Below are positions 44,246-53,673 of a DNA stretch of 64,000 nt, piece after piece. The stretch comes from an uncultured Lachnospiraceae bacterium (lineage in GTDB: Bacteria; Bacillota; Clostridia; Lachnospirales; Lachnospiraceae). Every line of letters starts with the position of its first letter. Positions within the stretch are counted from its first letter, which is position 1. The translations under genes and the position numbers were made by a program. Location: assembly GCA_900315945.1 (NCBI GenBank), contig ONAZ01000003.1, forward strand, positions 62,514 to 126,513, given 5' to 3'. The notes below the pieces were generated by a model, which worked only from the letters and a program-made list of their open reading frames with translations, did not search any database and was not told the origin of the DNA.

Positions 44246-44278
44246 TATTCGGTTGTTATTTGTGTCTATTCGGTTGTT
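44246..44278 (-). promoter_or_regulatory. Candidate LytTR binding direct repeats, operon promoter
   Basis: TATTCGGTTGTT occurs twice exactly (44246-44257 and 44267-44278), starting 21 bases apart, i.e. two DNA turns. LytTR proteins bind direct repeats with this spacing. The site is 80 bases upstream of the DUF3021 start, the same distance and orientation as the related site before the surface gene. Confidence 0.75.
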
Positions 44279-44293
44279 GTTAGTGATTTCATA

Positions 44294-44334
44294 AAAAACA
44301 CCAAAAAGCCTATATGGTTTTTTGGTGTTTTAAT
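44294..44334 (-). terminator. Terminator after the radical-SAM genes
   Basis: A long stem (aaacaccaaaaa paired with ttttttggtgttt, extended by cc/gg) is followed on the minus strand by a T-run. It separates the upstream radical-SAM transcript from the LytTR operon. Confidence 0.85.
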
Positions 44335-44358
44335 ACTAATTTTAGAAACAATAATAAA

Positions 44359-45066
44359 TTACTTATTAATTCCAATGTCATCTAATGATATTAGGCTTTC
44401 ATCCTCAAGTGTATATATATCTAGTCGTTCGATACTAAGATTTACTCTGTCTAGTTCAAATTCGTAGCCTAGGTATTTGAAGAATTCATTCATAATAACT
44501 TCAGGCTTAATGTTATCGCCAGAACTTGACGAGCATTTGATATAGAAATACTTATCTCTGTATTTGAATTTATATATAAGTGGCAATATGTCAAGTTCTC
44601 TTGTTGATTTCTTAGTCTTCTTAGTGATTATACATTCTTTTTGTGACATGAATTCATCTATTCTTTGGGAAATGTCTGACATATCTCCTATTACATCCTC
44701 TATTTTGTCGTTTAATTCAATCTTATAGGAGGAAGCCCAAGTTGCAGACATAGCATTCTTAGCCTTGTCTGGCAGGTATCTAAAGGAGAGAATCTTAATT
44801 CCAGACACCATCTGTTTATTAAGACGATTAATCCCGTCTAAGGATGGTACTTCTTCTAATAATTCTATATCCATATATTCTGCACTTGAAGTCATACCAA
44901 GGCCTAAAGGATTTCCAAAGGACATAATCTGGTGTGGATTAAAGCCTTCTGAATAAGCAATAGGAAGATTGGCACGGCTTATTGCTTTCTGAAAATATCT
45001 CATCATATCAAGGTGTCCTACATATTTTAATACACCTTTTTTTTCGAATCGAACTCTAACTTTCAT
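44359..45066 (-). CDS. TIGR03936 radical-SAM-associated protein (DUF2344)
   Basis: The 235-residue protein starts 'MKVRVRFEKKGVLKYVGHLDMMRYFQ' (split over the first 26 residues) and has 'AYSEGFNPHQIMSFGNPLGLGM', which identify the family. Its partner TIGR03960 is immediately upstream, five bases away. In related genomes the pair precedes RNase G and rplU. The role is unknown; an RNA-modifying or ribosome-linked task has been guessed from that context. Confidence 0.9.
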   Translation of the reverse strand: MKVRVRFEKKGVLKYVGHLDMMRYFQKAISRANLPIAYSEGFNPHQIMSFGNPLGLGMTSSAEYMDIELLEEVPSLDGINRLNKQMVSGIKILSFRYLPDKAKNAMSATWASSYKIELNDKIEDVIGDMSDISQRIDEFMSQKECIITKKTKKSTRELDILPLIYKFKYRDKYFYIKCSSSSGDNIKPEVIMNEFFKYLGYEFELDRVNLSIERLDIYTLEDESLISLDDIGINK

Positions 45067-45071
45067 AGATT

Positions 45072-47000
45072 TTATTCCCTATTAAAACAAACTCCACCTT
45101 TATAAATGGCTGAACCACATCCTGAACACTTTTGTCGACAGTTTGGGGTTACATTGCCTTTCTTTGCATTCTCCCATTCTCTAATTAAGAATTTCTTAGA
45201 TACATTAACATTTATATGATCCCATGGGAGTATCTCATCTATACTACGCTCTCTATATGCATAGAAATCAAGACATATACCACATTTGTCGAAAGCTTCT
45301 TGCCATATATTATCATCATAGAATTCAGACCAGGCATCGAATAATGCACCATGTTCATAAGCATAATATATAGCTTTAGATAGCTTCCTATCGCCTCTTG
45401 CAAATACACCTTCTAGAACAGATACGTCAGCTTCGTGGTAGTGATAACGAAGGCTCTTCTTATTAAGCTGTTCATTCATGGTATCTTTAACAAGATGTGC
45501 TCTTCTTAGATATTCTTCCTTTGGATACATTCTTGCCCATTGAAGAGGTGTGAATGGCTTAGGAATAAAGAAGGATGTTGACATTGTAATCTGACACCTG
45601 CCATTTCGCTCCTCCTTAGGGAGTATATCGTAGTAATTTGCGGCTATTTCATTCCCTAGTTCAGGAATGGCCTTAATATCCTCTTCTTCCTCAAATGGAA
45701 GTCCAAGCATAAAATAAAGCTTAACCTTGTTCCAACCGCCTTTAAAGGCCATATTAGAGCCGTTAATGATGTCTTCCTTTGTAAGCCCCTTGTTGATTAC
45801 ATTTCTCATACGCTGAGAACCAGCTTCCGGTGCAAAGGTAAGAGAGCTTTTCTTTACATCCTGCACTTTACTCATAACATCAAGAGAAAATGCATCAATT
45901 CTAAGTGAAGGAAGAGATATATTGACATACCTTTCCTTACAAATCTCAATTAAATAATCTATAAGTTCAGGCAAATCAGAATAATCACTTGATGATAAAG
46001 AACATAGAGATATCTCTTCGTGTCCAGTAGCTTCAATCATTTCTAACGCCTGCTTTTTTAATAATTCAACACTTTTCTCGCGATTAGGGCGATAAATCAT
46101 ACCAGCCTGACAGAATCTACAGCCTCTTATACAACCTCTTTGGATTTCAAGAACTACTCTGTCTTGAGTTGCTCTTATATAAGGAATAATTGGCTTTGTA
46201 GGATATGGACCATTATCAAAATCTGTTAGTACAACGCGATTAACTACTTGTCTAGCTTTACTAGGAATTTTTATTACATTTCCTGATGCACATATAAAGT
46301 CAATATCCGTATTATCATTGAATACTTTAGGAAAGAATTCTTTGATGGTTCCATCCTCGTTATATGTCACATCATAAAGACTTGGAACATAAATACCCTC
46401 AATGTTAGATATGGCACGAAGGAATAGTTCTCTTGAATAATTATTGGCTTTTCTCATATCTTTGTATAAATCCAGGAGTTCATCGTAACTAATCTCTCCC
46501 TCGCCAATATAAATAAAATCAAAGAAATCAGCAATTGGTTCGGGGTTATATGTACAAGGACCGCCCCCCATAACTATTGGATCATTATCTGTTCTATCTT
46601 TGGCCCATATAGGAATTTGTGATAAATCTAGAATCTGAAGTACGTTTGTATAACACATTTCATATTGAAGAGTTATACCAAGAAAATCAAAATTATTAAG
46701 ACTGTCCTGTGATTCTAACGCAAATAAAGGTATATTCCTTTCCTTCATGATTTTGTGTAAATCAGGCCAAGGAGAATATACCCTCTCACAATATGTATCC
46801 GAACGTTGATTAAACATTTCGTATAAAATCTGAATTCCCAGATGTGACATGCCAATCTCATACACATCCGGGAAACACATAGCTATTCTAATATCAACCT
46901 TAGATAAGTCTTTTTTTATAATATTTAATTCATTACCTATATAGCGTGCAGGTTTCTCTACAGCCATAAGGATTTCGTCGCTAAGAGCCAGTTCTTGCAT
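45072..47000 (-). CDS. TIGR03960 B12-binding radical SAM protein
   Basis: The 642-residue protein has an N-terminal cobalamin-binding-like domain (about 35-180, 'FPDVYEIGMSHLGIQIL'), then a radical SAM core with the cluster ligands Cys290, Cys294 and Cys297 in 'RGCIRGCRFCQAG'. A C-terminal cysteine-rich tail ends 'CSGCGSAIYKGGVCF', possibly a second metal site. The substrate is not known. It is followed by its usual partner TIGR03936 and preceded, one base away, by hisIE, so it may ride on the histidine transcript. Confidence 0.92.
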   Translation of the reverse strand: MQELALSDEILMAVEKPARYIGNELNIIKKDLSKVDIRIAMCFPDVYEIGMSHLGIQILYEMFNQRSDTYCERVYSPWPDLHKIMKERNIPLFALESQDSLNNFDFLGITLQYEMCYTNVLQILDLSQIPIWAKDRTDNDPIVMGGGPCTYNPEPIADFFDFIYIGEGEISYDELLDLYKDMRKANNYSRELFLRAISNIEGIYVPSLYDVTYNEDGTIKEFFPKVFNDNTDIDFICASGNVIKIPSKARQVVNRVVLTDFDNGPYPTKPIIPYIRATQDRVVLEIQRGCIRGCRFCQAGMIYRPNREKSVELLKKQALEMIEATGHEEISLCSLSSSDYSDLPELIDYLIEICKERYVNISLPSLRIDAFSLDVMSKVQDVKKSSLTFAPEAGSQRMRNVINKGLTKEDIINGSNMAFKGGWNKVKLYFMLGLPFEEEEDIKAIPELGNEIAANYYDILPKEERNGRCQITMSTSFFIPKPFTPLQWARMYPKEEYLRRAHLVKDTMNEQLNKKSLRYHYHEADVSVLEGVFARGDRKLSKAIYYAYEHGALFDAWSEFYDDNIWQEAFDKCGICLDFYAYRERSIDEILPWDHINVNVSKKFLIREWENAKKGNVTPNCRQKCSGCGSAIYKGGVCFNRE

Positions 47001-47001
47001 A

Positions 47002-48294
47002 TTATCTTCTACTCAATTCTTTAGTAACTTCTTCCCATGATATACCGCATTCTACCATTAGTACCATTACATGATATAGAAAATCCGATATTTCATATTT
47101 AATCTCTTCTTTATTAGGATTCTTAGCAGCAATAACAATTTCTGTTGCTTCTTCTCCAACTTTCTTAAGGATTTTATCAATTCCCTTGTCGAATAAGTAA
47201 TTTGTATAAGAGCCTTCTTTTGGATTCTTTCTTCTATCTACAATAATATCATATATAGTTTCGAATATTTTGAGGGGATTCTTCTCAATATATTCTTTCG
47301 TTACAATATCATTGAAGAAACAGCTTGGAGCTCCTGTATGACACGCAATACCACCAACTTGTGATACAAGAGCAAGAATTGTATCCTTATCACAATCAGC
47401 AGTTAATTTCTTAACAAATTGATAGTGACCACTAGTCTCACCCTTTACCCAAAGCGTATTACGACTTCTTGAGAAATATGTCATCTTACCAGTACGAAGA
47501 GTTGCCTCAAAGCTTTCTTCATTCATATAAGCAAGCATAAGAACCTCTTTGGTTATATAGTCTTGTACTATAACAGGAATAAGGCCCTTGTCATTAGGTG
47601 TTAAATCTTCCCATTTGAGAAGAGGTTCAAAATTATCAAAAGAAATACCTCTATCAGATAGCTTACTCTTTAACCCCATAATATCGTATCTATGAATTCT
47701 GTTAACAACAAGACCTGCCACACCTCTTATTTGTGGTGAAGATAGAATCTTAACAAGATATTCTTCATCATATTCATCAACATATACAATGTATGGAACT
47801 TTACAACTGCTTTCATAGCCATCATTTGCAATTAATTCTTTGTTAAGTATTAATACTTCATGTACATATTCATCTAGAATCTCCTGGTTTTTGAAGATAA
47901 AATCCATATTCTTAATAGAAACCAAGATTTTTTCTTTGCCAAATCTATTAGCAGCTTCTACTACAAGCTCTGCTGTCTCTGGCTTTGAACCATTAAGCAC
48001 TACTTCATTACAGCCTGCATATAAGAATTTCTTAACATCCTCAAGTCTCTTAATATTACCACCAGCGCAGGATTTGATCTCAGAGTTATTATTAATCTCT
48101 CTTATAGTCATAATGTTCTTCTCGTGTTCCTCATCATCTTCTGATAAGTCAAAAAGAACTATTTTGTCTACTCCTGAATCATTGAATTGGTTAGCTAGTT
48201 CTACAGCATTAATAGGTGCTTCAAGACCTTCTGGTGATTTTACAGCCATGCCGTCTTTAATATATATTGTTGATATAATTGATTTCTGACCCAT
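47002..48294 (-). CDS. hisIE: HisIE with extra N-terminal HisA/HisF-like domain
   Basis: The 430-residue chain performs histidine steps 2 and 3. Residues about 225-330 are phosphoribosyl-AMP cyclohydrolase (HisI) with the metal motif 'DCDKD' and 'CHTGAPSC'. Residues about 340-428 are phosphoribosyl-ATP pyrophosphatase (HisE) with '[13 protein letters not shown]'. Residues 1-215 resemble a HisA/HisF barrel ('IKDGMAVK', '[19 protein letters not shown]'), but the second catalytic Asp is not evident, so it may be non-catalytic. hisA and hisF themselves are not in this operon. Confidence 0.9.
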   Translation of the reverse strand: MGQKSIISTIYIKDGMAVKSPEGLEAPINAVELANQFNDSGVDKIVLFDLSEDDEEHEKNIMTIREINNNSEIKSCAGGNIKRLEDVKKFLYAGCNEVVLNGSKPETAELVVEAANRFGKEKILVSIKNMDFIFKNQEILDEYVHEVLILNKELIANDGYESSCKVPYIVYVDEYDEEYLVKILSSPQIRGVAGLVVNRIHRYDIMGLKSKLSDRGISFDNFEPLLKWEDLTPNDKGLIPVIVQDYITKEVLMLAYMNEESFEATLRTGKMTYFSRSRNTLWVKGETSGHYQFVKKLTADCDKDTILALVSQVGGIACHTGAPSCFFNDIVTKEYIEKNPLKIFETIYDIIVDRRKNPKEGSYTNYLFDKGIDKILKKVGEEATEIVIAAKNPNKEEIKYEISDFLYHVMVLMVECGISWEEVTKELSRR

Positions 48295-48309
48295 TATTGT
48301 TTTCCCTTT

Positions 48310-48897
48310 CTATAAATCACCCTTAGTTGATAGGACATCTATGATACGAGGATCTTTTAATGTTGCATAATCTAAGGACTTGGCAAATGCTTTAAAAATC
48401 GCTTCAATAACGTGATGTGCATTGCCACCTTCTAATACTTTAATGTGTAAATTCATTCCGGCCGAATAACTAATTGCATAGAAGAATTCTTTGACCATCT
48501 CAGTATCAAAGTATCCAACTCTTTCAACGTCGAATTTATAATCAAATGAAAGATATGGTCTTCCACTTAAATCAAGCGATACAAGAACAAGGCTTTCGTC
48601 CATAGGAATTATTGTACTTCCAAATCTAACAATTTGCTTCTTGTCCCCTAATGCATCTTTAATTGCACTACCAAGTACAATTCCTATGTCTTCAATGGTG
48701 TGGTGACAATCTACAACCAAATCCCCCTGGCACTTGACATTAAGATCAAATAATCCATGTTTTGCAAAGCTTTCAAGCATGTGATCTAAGAAGCCTACGC
48801 CAGAAGATATATTAGACTCGCCCTTTCCATCAATATTTAATTCAAGATTAATATCTGTTTCTTTTGTTTTTCTATTGATATTTGCTTTTCTTTCCAT
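48310..48897 (-). CDS. hisB: Imidazoleglycerol-phosphate dehydratase
   Basis: The 195-residue single-function HisB carries the paired metal-binding histidine motifs: 'GFLDHMLESFAKHGLFDL', 'DCHHTIEDIGIVLG', 'EFFYAISYSAGMNLHI' and 'NAHHVIEAIFKAFAKSL', in the expected order and length. It lies 15 bases upstream of hisIE and 47 bases downstream of hisD in the same direction. Confidence 0.97.
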   Translation of the reverse strand: MERKANINRKTKETDINLELNIDGKGESNISSGVGFLDHMLESFAKHGLFDLNVKCQGDLVVDCHHTIEDIGIVLGSAIKDALGDKKQIVRFGSTIIPMDESLVLVSLDLSGRPYLSFDYKFDVERVGYFDTEMVKEFFYAISYSAGMNLHIKVLEGGNAHHVIEAIFKAFAKSLDYATLKDPRIIDVLSTKGDL

Positions 48898-48944
48898 AAT
48901 TTTTCCTTCGTATTTTTTACTATAAATAATATGCTTACATATAT

Positions 48945-50234
48945 TTATTCCTCAAATCTTACTTTAATAGAATTTGCATGTGCTGTCAAACCTTCACACT
49001 GCGCAAATGTTTCAATGTCTTCATGAATACTTTCTAATGCTTCTCTAGAATATGATATTATTGAGGATTTCTTAATGAAATCATCTACTGATAATGCGGA
49101 GAAGAATTTAGCTGTTCCGTTAGTAGGAAGTACATGATTAGGTCCGGCGAAATAGTCACCAAGAGGCTCAGATGAGTACTCCCCTAGGAATATAGCACCG
49201 GCATTTTTAATCTTAGTCATGGTATCAAATGGATCTTTAACCACTAATTCTAAGTGCTCTGATGCAATTTCATTAACTGCCGATATTGCATCATCCATAT
49301 TATCAGCAATTAATATATATCCGTAATTTTCAAGAGATTTACTTATTATATCTCGCCTTGATAACACTTCTAGAAAGGCGTCAATTTCTTTTGATACATT
49401 TTCAGCTAAATCCTTGCTGTTAGTTATTAAAATAGCTGATGCAAGTTCATCATGTTCCGCTTGTGATAATAAATCAGCCGCCACATATCTTGGATTAGCC
49501 GTTTCGTCAGCAAGAACAAGGATTTCGCTAGGACCAGCAATTGAATCAATACTCACATGGCCAAATACAGCTTTTTTTGCTAGAGCAACATATATATTAC
49601 CAGGGCCTACAATTTTATCAACTTTAGTAATTGTTTCTGTTCCAAATGCAAGGGCTGCTACGGCTTGAGCGCCACCAGCTTTATAAATAACGTCAACGCC
49701 AGCTTCATGAGCTGCCACAAGTGTATTTGCACAGATTTTACCATCTTTATCTGGCGGAGTTGTCATATAGATAGTATTAACTCCTGCTACTTTGGCAGGA
49801 ACAACATTCATAAGAACACTTGATGGATATACTGCCTTTCCACCAGGTACATATACTCCAACTTTATTTAAGGGTGTTACTTTTTGACCAAGAATTATTC
49901 CATCATTACTATCAAACCAACTGTTTTGGAGTTGCTTTTCATGAAATGACTTAATATTAACAAGGGCTTTTCTAATAACCTTAATTAATTTCTCATCAAC
50001 TTCATTGTATGCTTCTTCTAATTCTTCTTTTGTAACTATTATATTATCTTGGTTAATACTAGCCTTATCAAACTTCAATGTATAGTCAAATAAAGCTTTG
50101 TCTCCATTATCTTTTACGTTATCTATTATAGCCTTAACGTCTTTTTCATAAGAATCATAGCTAGTTGGACTTCTTTTAAGTAGGTTTTCTAATAAATTGT
50201 CTGTATTTTCTTTATTAAGATTAAGTATTCTCAT
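48945..50234 (-). CDS. hisD: Histidinol dehydrogenase
   Basis: HisD oxidises histidinol to histidine in two steps. The 429-residue product shows 'VPGGKAVYPSSVLMNVVPAKVAG', 'KAGGAQAVAALAFGTETI', 'KIVGPGNIYVALAKK', 'DSIAGPSEILVLADE', 'QAEHD' with zinc ligands, and 'FAGPNHVLPTNGTAKF', all standard. It follows hisG by 17 bases. Confidence 0.98.
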   Translation of the reverse strand: MRILNLNKENTDNLLENLLKRSPTSYDSYEKDVKAIIDNVKDNGDKALFDYTLKFDKASINQDNIIVTKEELEEAYNEVDEKLIKVIRKALVNIKSFHEKQLQNSWFDSNDGIILGQKVTPLNKVGVYVPGGKAVYPSSVLMNVVPAKVAGVNTIYMTTPPDKDGKICANTLVAAHEAGVDVIYKAGGAQAVAALAFGTETITKVDKIVGPGNIYVALAKKAVFGHVSIDSIAGPSEILVLADETANPRYVAADLLSQAEHDELASAILITNSKDLAENVSKEIDAFLEVLSRRDIISKSLENYGYILIADNMDDAISAVNEIASEHLELVVKDPFDTMTKIKNAGAIFLGEYSSEPLGDYFAGPNHVLPTNGTAKFFSALSVDDFIKKSSIISYSREALESIHEDIETFAQCEGLTAHANSIKVRFEE

Positions 50235-50251
50235 ATCTACACCTTTATTAA

Positions 50252-50899
50252 TTATTCTTGTAATGCTTGTTTTAAGTCGTATATTAGCTTGGTTATTCTC
50301 TCATTTTGCATTCTCATACTAACCTGATTAACAACAACTCTAGCAGACAAGTCACATACTTCTTCAAGTACTGTAAGTCCGTTTTCACGAAGAGTTGAAC
50401 CAGTCTCTACTATATCACATATTACATCAGATAGTTCAACAATAGGAGCAAGCTCAATAGAACCGTTTAGTTTAATTATTTCAACTGTCTGATGTTTTTT
50501 GTTATAGAAATAATCTTTTGCAATTCTAGGATATTTTGTTGCCACATATATTAATTCTTTACTCTTAAGAAGTTCTTTTGCCTCGTTTGGACCACAAATG
50601 CACATTTTACATTTGCCAAATCCAAGATCTAACACTTCTAAAATATTTCTATTTTCTTCAAGAATTGTATCTCTTCCAACTACACCAATATCTGCAGCGC
50701 CGTATTCTACATATGTTGGCACATCTGGACCTTTAGCAAGGAAGAATCTTAACTTATACTCTTCATTAACAAATATAAGTTTTCGTGTCTTCTTATCTTG
50801 CATTTCCATGCATGTAATTCCTATTTTTTCAAAAAGCTCCATTGTAGATTTTGCAAGTCTACCTTTCCCAAGAGCGATTGTAAGATATTCGTTATTCAT
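50252..50899 (-). CDS. hisG: ATP phosphoribosyltransferase, short catalytic form
   Basis: HisG starts histidine synthesis by joining PRPP and ATP. The 215-residue product is the short form ('ALGKGRLAKSTMELF', 'DIGVVGRDTILEE', 'DIVETGSTLRENGL') that lacks the regulatory C-terminal domain and needs HisZ. hisZ is directly upstream and shares a base with it. Confidence 0.97.
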   Translation of the reverse strand: MNNEYLTIALGKGRLAKSTMELFEKIGITCMEMQDKKTRKLIFVNEEYKLRFFLAKGPDVPTYVEYGAADIGVVGRDTILEENRNILEVLDLGFGKCKMCICGPNEAKELLKSKELIYVATKYPRIAKDYFYNKKHQTVEIIKLNGSIELAPIVELSDVICDIVETGSTLRENGLTVLEEVCDLSARVVVNQVSMRMQNERITKLIYDLKQALQE

Positions 50900-52077
50900 T
50901 ATTTAATCTCCATAATTGTTACATTGTCATTTTCGTATAATGATTTAGTCTTATCAAAATCATCTTTTAAAGGTATTAATTCTACAATATTACCTTGTTC
51001 TCTAAGCTTAATAGCTTCATTAATTGCTGTATTTCTATTATTATTTTTGTAGCATAGTATTATTTTCTTATTTTTCTTTGTATAGAGAATATTCTGTCTA
51101 TCAAGAGCAAATTGAAGCTGATCCACGAATATACCAAATCCAATAGCAGGTCTGCTTTCTCCAAAATTTGAAAGAAGGTTATCATATCTTCCGCCTGTAA
51201 CTATTGGGGCTCCATTTCCATAGGTATAACCTGCAAATATTATTCCTGTATAATAATAGTATTCACTTAAGCTTCCTGTTTCGAAGGAAATGTATTTTTC
51301 TACACCATAGCTTTTTAATACTTCGTATAAATCATCAAGATAATTCAAGGATTTATATAAAGTGTCATAGCTTTTTGCTTCATCTAGAAGATTCTTCCAT
51401 TCTTTAGTACCTGGAGTATACATTTTGCAAATGTTTAAGAATAATTTTATTAGATTTTTTGAAGCATTTTTTGATTCTAAGAATTCTTCTAGGCCAAATA
51501 TATTTCTATTAAGCATATATTCGCGAATTGTCTCAGTATCATCTTCATCAAAATTTCCAATTTCAATTAAAGCCTTAAATACATCTGCATGTCCTATACT
51601 TATCTGGAAATTATCTAGTTTACATGATTTTAATGCATTTACAATAATTGAAAGGATTTCAGCATCTGAATCAATTGATTCTTCTCCAATTAATTCACCC
51701 CCAAACTGACATGATTCCTTAAGCCTTCCCTGGTATCTTCTGTTGTTAGAGAATACATTTCCAACATAGAATAGTCGTATTATTTCTTCTTTTGTAAAAT
51801 ATTTAGATACGGCTCTTGCAATTGATGGTGTAAAATCTGGTCTTAAAACCAAGGTGTTTCCGTCTTTATCAAAGAATTTATATAAATCTTTAGATTTCGT
51901 AAGTGTAATATCTTTATAATATACGCTCATGTACTCGAAAGTTGGCGTCTCAATATTGTCATATCCGTATGTTCTAATCAAATCCTTAAGCTTTTTAATT
52001 AGAACATCTCTTTTCTCTATTTCTTCATTATAAATATCTCGTACTCCTTCAGGAGTATGTAATATGGTTTTTTTCAT
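50899..52077 (-). CDS. hisZ: ATP phosphoribosyltransferase regulatory subunit
   Basis: HisZ is a histidyl-tRNA-synthetase-like protein that forms an octamer with short HisG and gives feedback control. The 392-residue protein has class II synthetase motif 2 ('FYVGNVFSNNRRYQGRLKESCQFGGE') and motif 3-like 'RPAIGFGIFVDQL'. It lacks the anticodon domain, and 'SCQFGGE' plus its pairing with hisG favour HisZ over HisS. It is the first gene of hisZGDB-IE. Confidence 0.94.
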   Translation of the reverse strand: MKKTILHTPEGVRDIYNEEIEKRDVLIKKLKDLIRTYGYDNIETPTFEYMSVYYKDITLTKSKDLYKFFDKDGNTLVLRPDFTPSIARAVSKYFTKEEIIRLFYVGNVFSNNRRYQGRLKESCQFGGELIGEESIDSDAEILSIIVNALKSCKLDNFQISIGHADVFKALIEIGNFDEDDTETIREYMLNRNIFGLEEFLESKNASKNLIKLFLNICKMYTPGTKEWKNLLDEAKSYDTLYKSLNYLDDLYEVLKSYGVEKYISFETGSLSEYYYYTGIIFAGYTYGNGAPIVTGGRYDNLLSNFGESRPAIGFGIFVDQLQFALDRQNILYTKKNKKIILCYKNNNRNTAINEAIKLREQGNIVELIPLKDDFDKTKSLYENDNVTIMEIK

Positions 52078-52146
52078 TTAGTCTCCTTTATTTGTTTATA
52101 ATTTAAGAAATTTTACTTTAGCGCTTCACCGCACTAACACAATAAC

Positions 52147-52175
52147 ATAGTAAATTAAATTATATACTTTGTCAA
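52147..52175 (-). promoter_or_regulatory. Histidine operon promoter
   Basis: On the minus strand TTGACA and TACTAT are spaced by 17 bases, overlapping the end of recU, about 70 bases before hisZ. The leader holds a seven-base hairpin (ttagtgc/gcgctaa, about 52120-52140) that is too short for a T-box. Confidence 0.7.
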
Positions 52176-52705
52176 TCTTTTTCTTCTAATTCCATGCTTA
52201 TCATATCAAGATATGGAACTAATAGATTTCCTTTTTTATTGAAAAAATGGTTTTCCTTTAATTCATCAAATCTTATACTCTTTCGACCACCTTCTAAAGC
52301 TCTGTTATTATAATAATCAATCTCTTCAAAAGTAAGATAATAGAACAATTCCTTCTTAGTAAAATAAATAATTATAAAAGATATTCCATCTTGATTCTTA
52401 TAATCTCTCATAAACTCAATCTGGTGCTCATGAATATTATGCATAGGAAATGTATCAGTATTACACTCTTTTGCATCAAAACAAACAGGGATTCCCTGTA
52501 CTGCTCCAATATAATCTACTGTACTTTTCTTCTCAAAATACGCAAGTGTTATCTGCTTTGTTGAAGAATCAATATTAATAGGCGTTATCGGAGTTGGAAT
52601 CTTCTGAATTAATGCTAATTCATTTTCTTTATATATTTCATTTGTCTTATTAATCATTTCCTCAAGAAACGATCCTCTTAGACCTCTAGAATTCCAGGTT
52701 GCCAT
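52172..52705 (-). CDS. recU: Holliday junction resolvase RecU
   Basis: RecU cleaves four-way junctions in Gram-positive bacteria. The 177-residue protein has the nuclease core: Asp64 in 'STVDYIG', then Asp77-x-Lys79 in 'CFDAKE', where B. subtilis has Glu, and a conserved 'FPMHNIHEHQIEFM'. Its start overlaps the end of the upstream pseudouridine synthase gene by 20 bases. The usual PBP1 partner gene ponA is not adjacent. Confidence 0.93.
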   Translation of the reverse strand: MATWNSRGLRGSFLEEMINKTNEIYKENELALIQKIPTPITPINIDSSTKQITLAYFEKKSTVDYIGAVQGIPVCFDAKECNTDTFPMHNIHEHQIEFMRDYKNQDGISFIIIYFTKKELFYYLTFEEIDYYNNRALEGGRKSIRFDELKENHFFNKKGNLLVPYLDMISMELEEKD

Positions 52706-53648
52706 ATTCTTCCTCTATTATTCTATTAATTACATTAGGTAACGGCGCTTTAATCTCAATGTTATTATAAATAGTTATATATGAATGTAATGCCTGGGTG
52801 GATAACTTATATAAACTTTTATAATGATTATTTATTTCTTCATCACCATATTTTATATCTCCAATTATAGGATGATTAATAGACGCAAGATGAGCTCTTA
52901 TCTGATGTGTTTTACCAGTGATAAGATGAATCTTAAGAAGACTTGTTTTATCACTATTTGCAATAACTTTAATATCAGTTTCAATATTAGATTTTTCTTC
53001 GGTATTACTAACACTAACTTTATTTATCTTATTATCTTTTGTGAGAGTTCCTTTAAGCCTTATATCTTTTTTTACATACCCTTTAACAATACAGATATAA
53101 TATTTTGTAATATTTCTTTCTTTTAATGCACAGGATAATTCCTGCTGTCCTTTCAAAGTCTTAGCCCCAAGTATAACACCAGTTGTATTATAATCTAATC
53201 TATTACTTATAGATGGATGAAAGAGTCTATAATCTTCTAATGAGTATCCTTTTTCATTAATAAGATATGAAATAATGTACTCATTAATTGATATATCATT
53301 GGCTTTACTCTTTTGTGATAATATATTTGCTGGTTTATTGCAGGCGATTATGTTCTCATCTTCATATATTACATCTATTTTATAATCAATTTTTTTGTAA
53401 TAATTATATTCGTCAGCACTATTATCAAGTCCTCTCATTTTGTCAAATGTTTCATCGGAAAAGAAAACTTTAATTATGTCCCCCTCTAGGAGTATAGAAC
53501 TGCCATCATCTTTCTTCCCATTTAGAACAATATTCTTTTTTCTTAGCATTTTATATATGAAGCCACTAGAAGAAGCACTAAAATACTTCTTTAAGAATTT
53601 ATCAAGCCTTTGATTTTGTGTTGAAGAATCAATAACTATTTCTTTCAT
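52686..53648 (-). CDS. RluA-family pseudouridine synthase
   Basis: The 320-residue protein has an N-terminal S4 domain (about 12-65), 'IIACNKPANILSQ', the catalytic Asp152 in 'SNRLDYNTTGVILG', and 'GKTHQIRAHLASINHPIIGD'. The RNA target cannot be told from sequence alone. It is distinct from the RluD-type protein at 25123. It overlaps recU and is transcribed toward it. Confidence 0.9.
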   Translation of the reverse strand: MKEIVIDSSTQNQRLDKFLKKYFSASSSGFIYKMLRKKNIVLNGKKDDGSSILLEGDIIKVFFSDETFDKMRGLDNSADEYNYYKKIDYKIDVIYEDENIIACNKPANILSQKSKANDISINEYIISYLINEKGYSLEDYRLFHPSISNRLDYNTTGVILGAKTLKGQQELSCALKERNITKYYICIVKGYVKKDIRLKGTLTKDNKINKVSVSNTEEKSNIETDIKVIANSDKTSLLKIHLITGKTHQIRAHLASINHPIIGDIKYGDEEINNHYKSLYKLSTQALHSYITIYNNIEIKAPLPNVINRIIEEEYGNLEF

Positions 53649-53673
53649 TATTATCCCTTAAATCTATATAAAT

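Noticed and set aside
47840..48289. Plus-strand open frame opposite hisIE
   Set aside because: It lies opposite the conserved HisA/HisF-like domain coding region, with low-complexity Ser/Leu content and no ribosome site.
52078..52171. T-box or histidine attenuator before hisZ
   Set aside because: The leader is under 100 bases, has one small hairpin, and no T-box core, His codon run or terminator.
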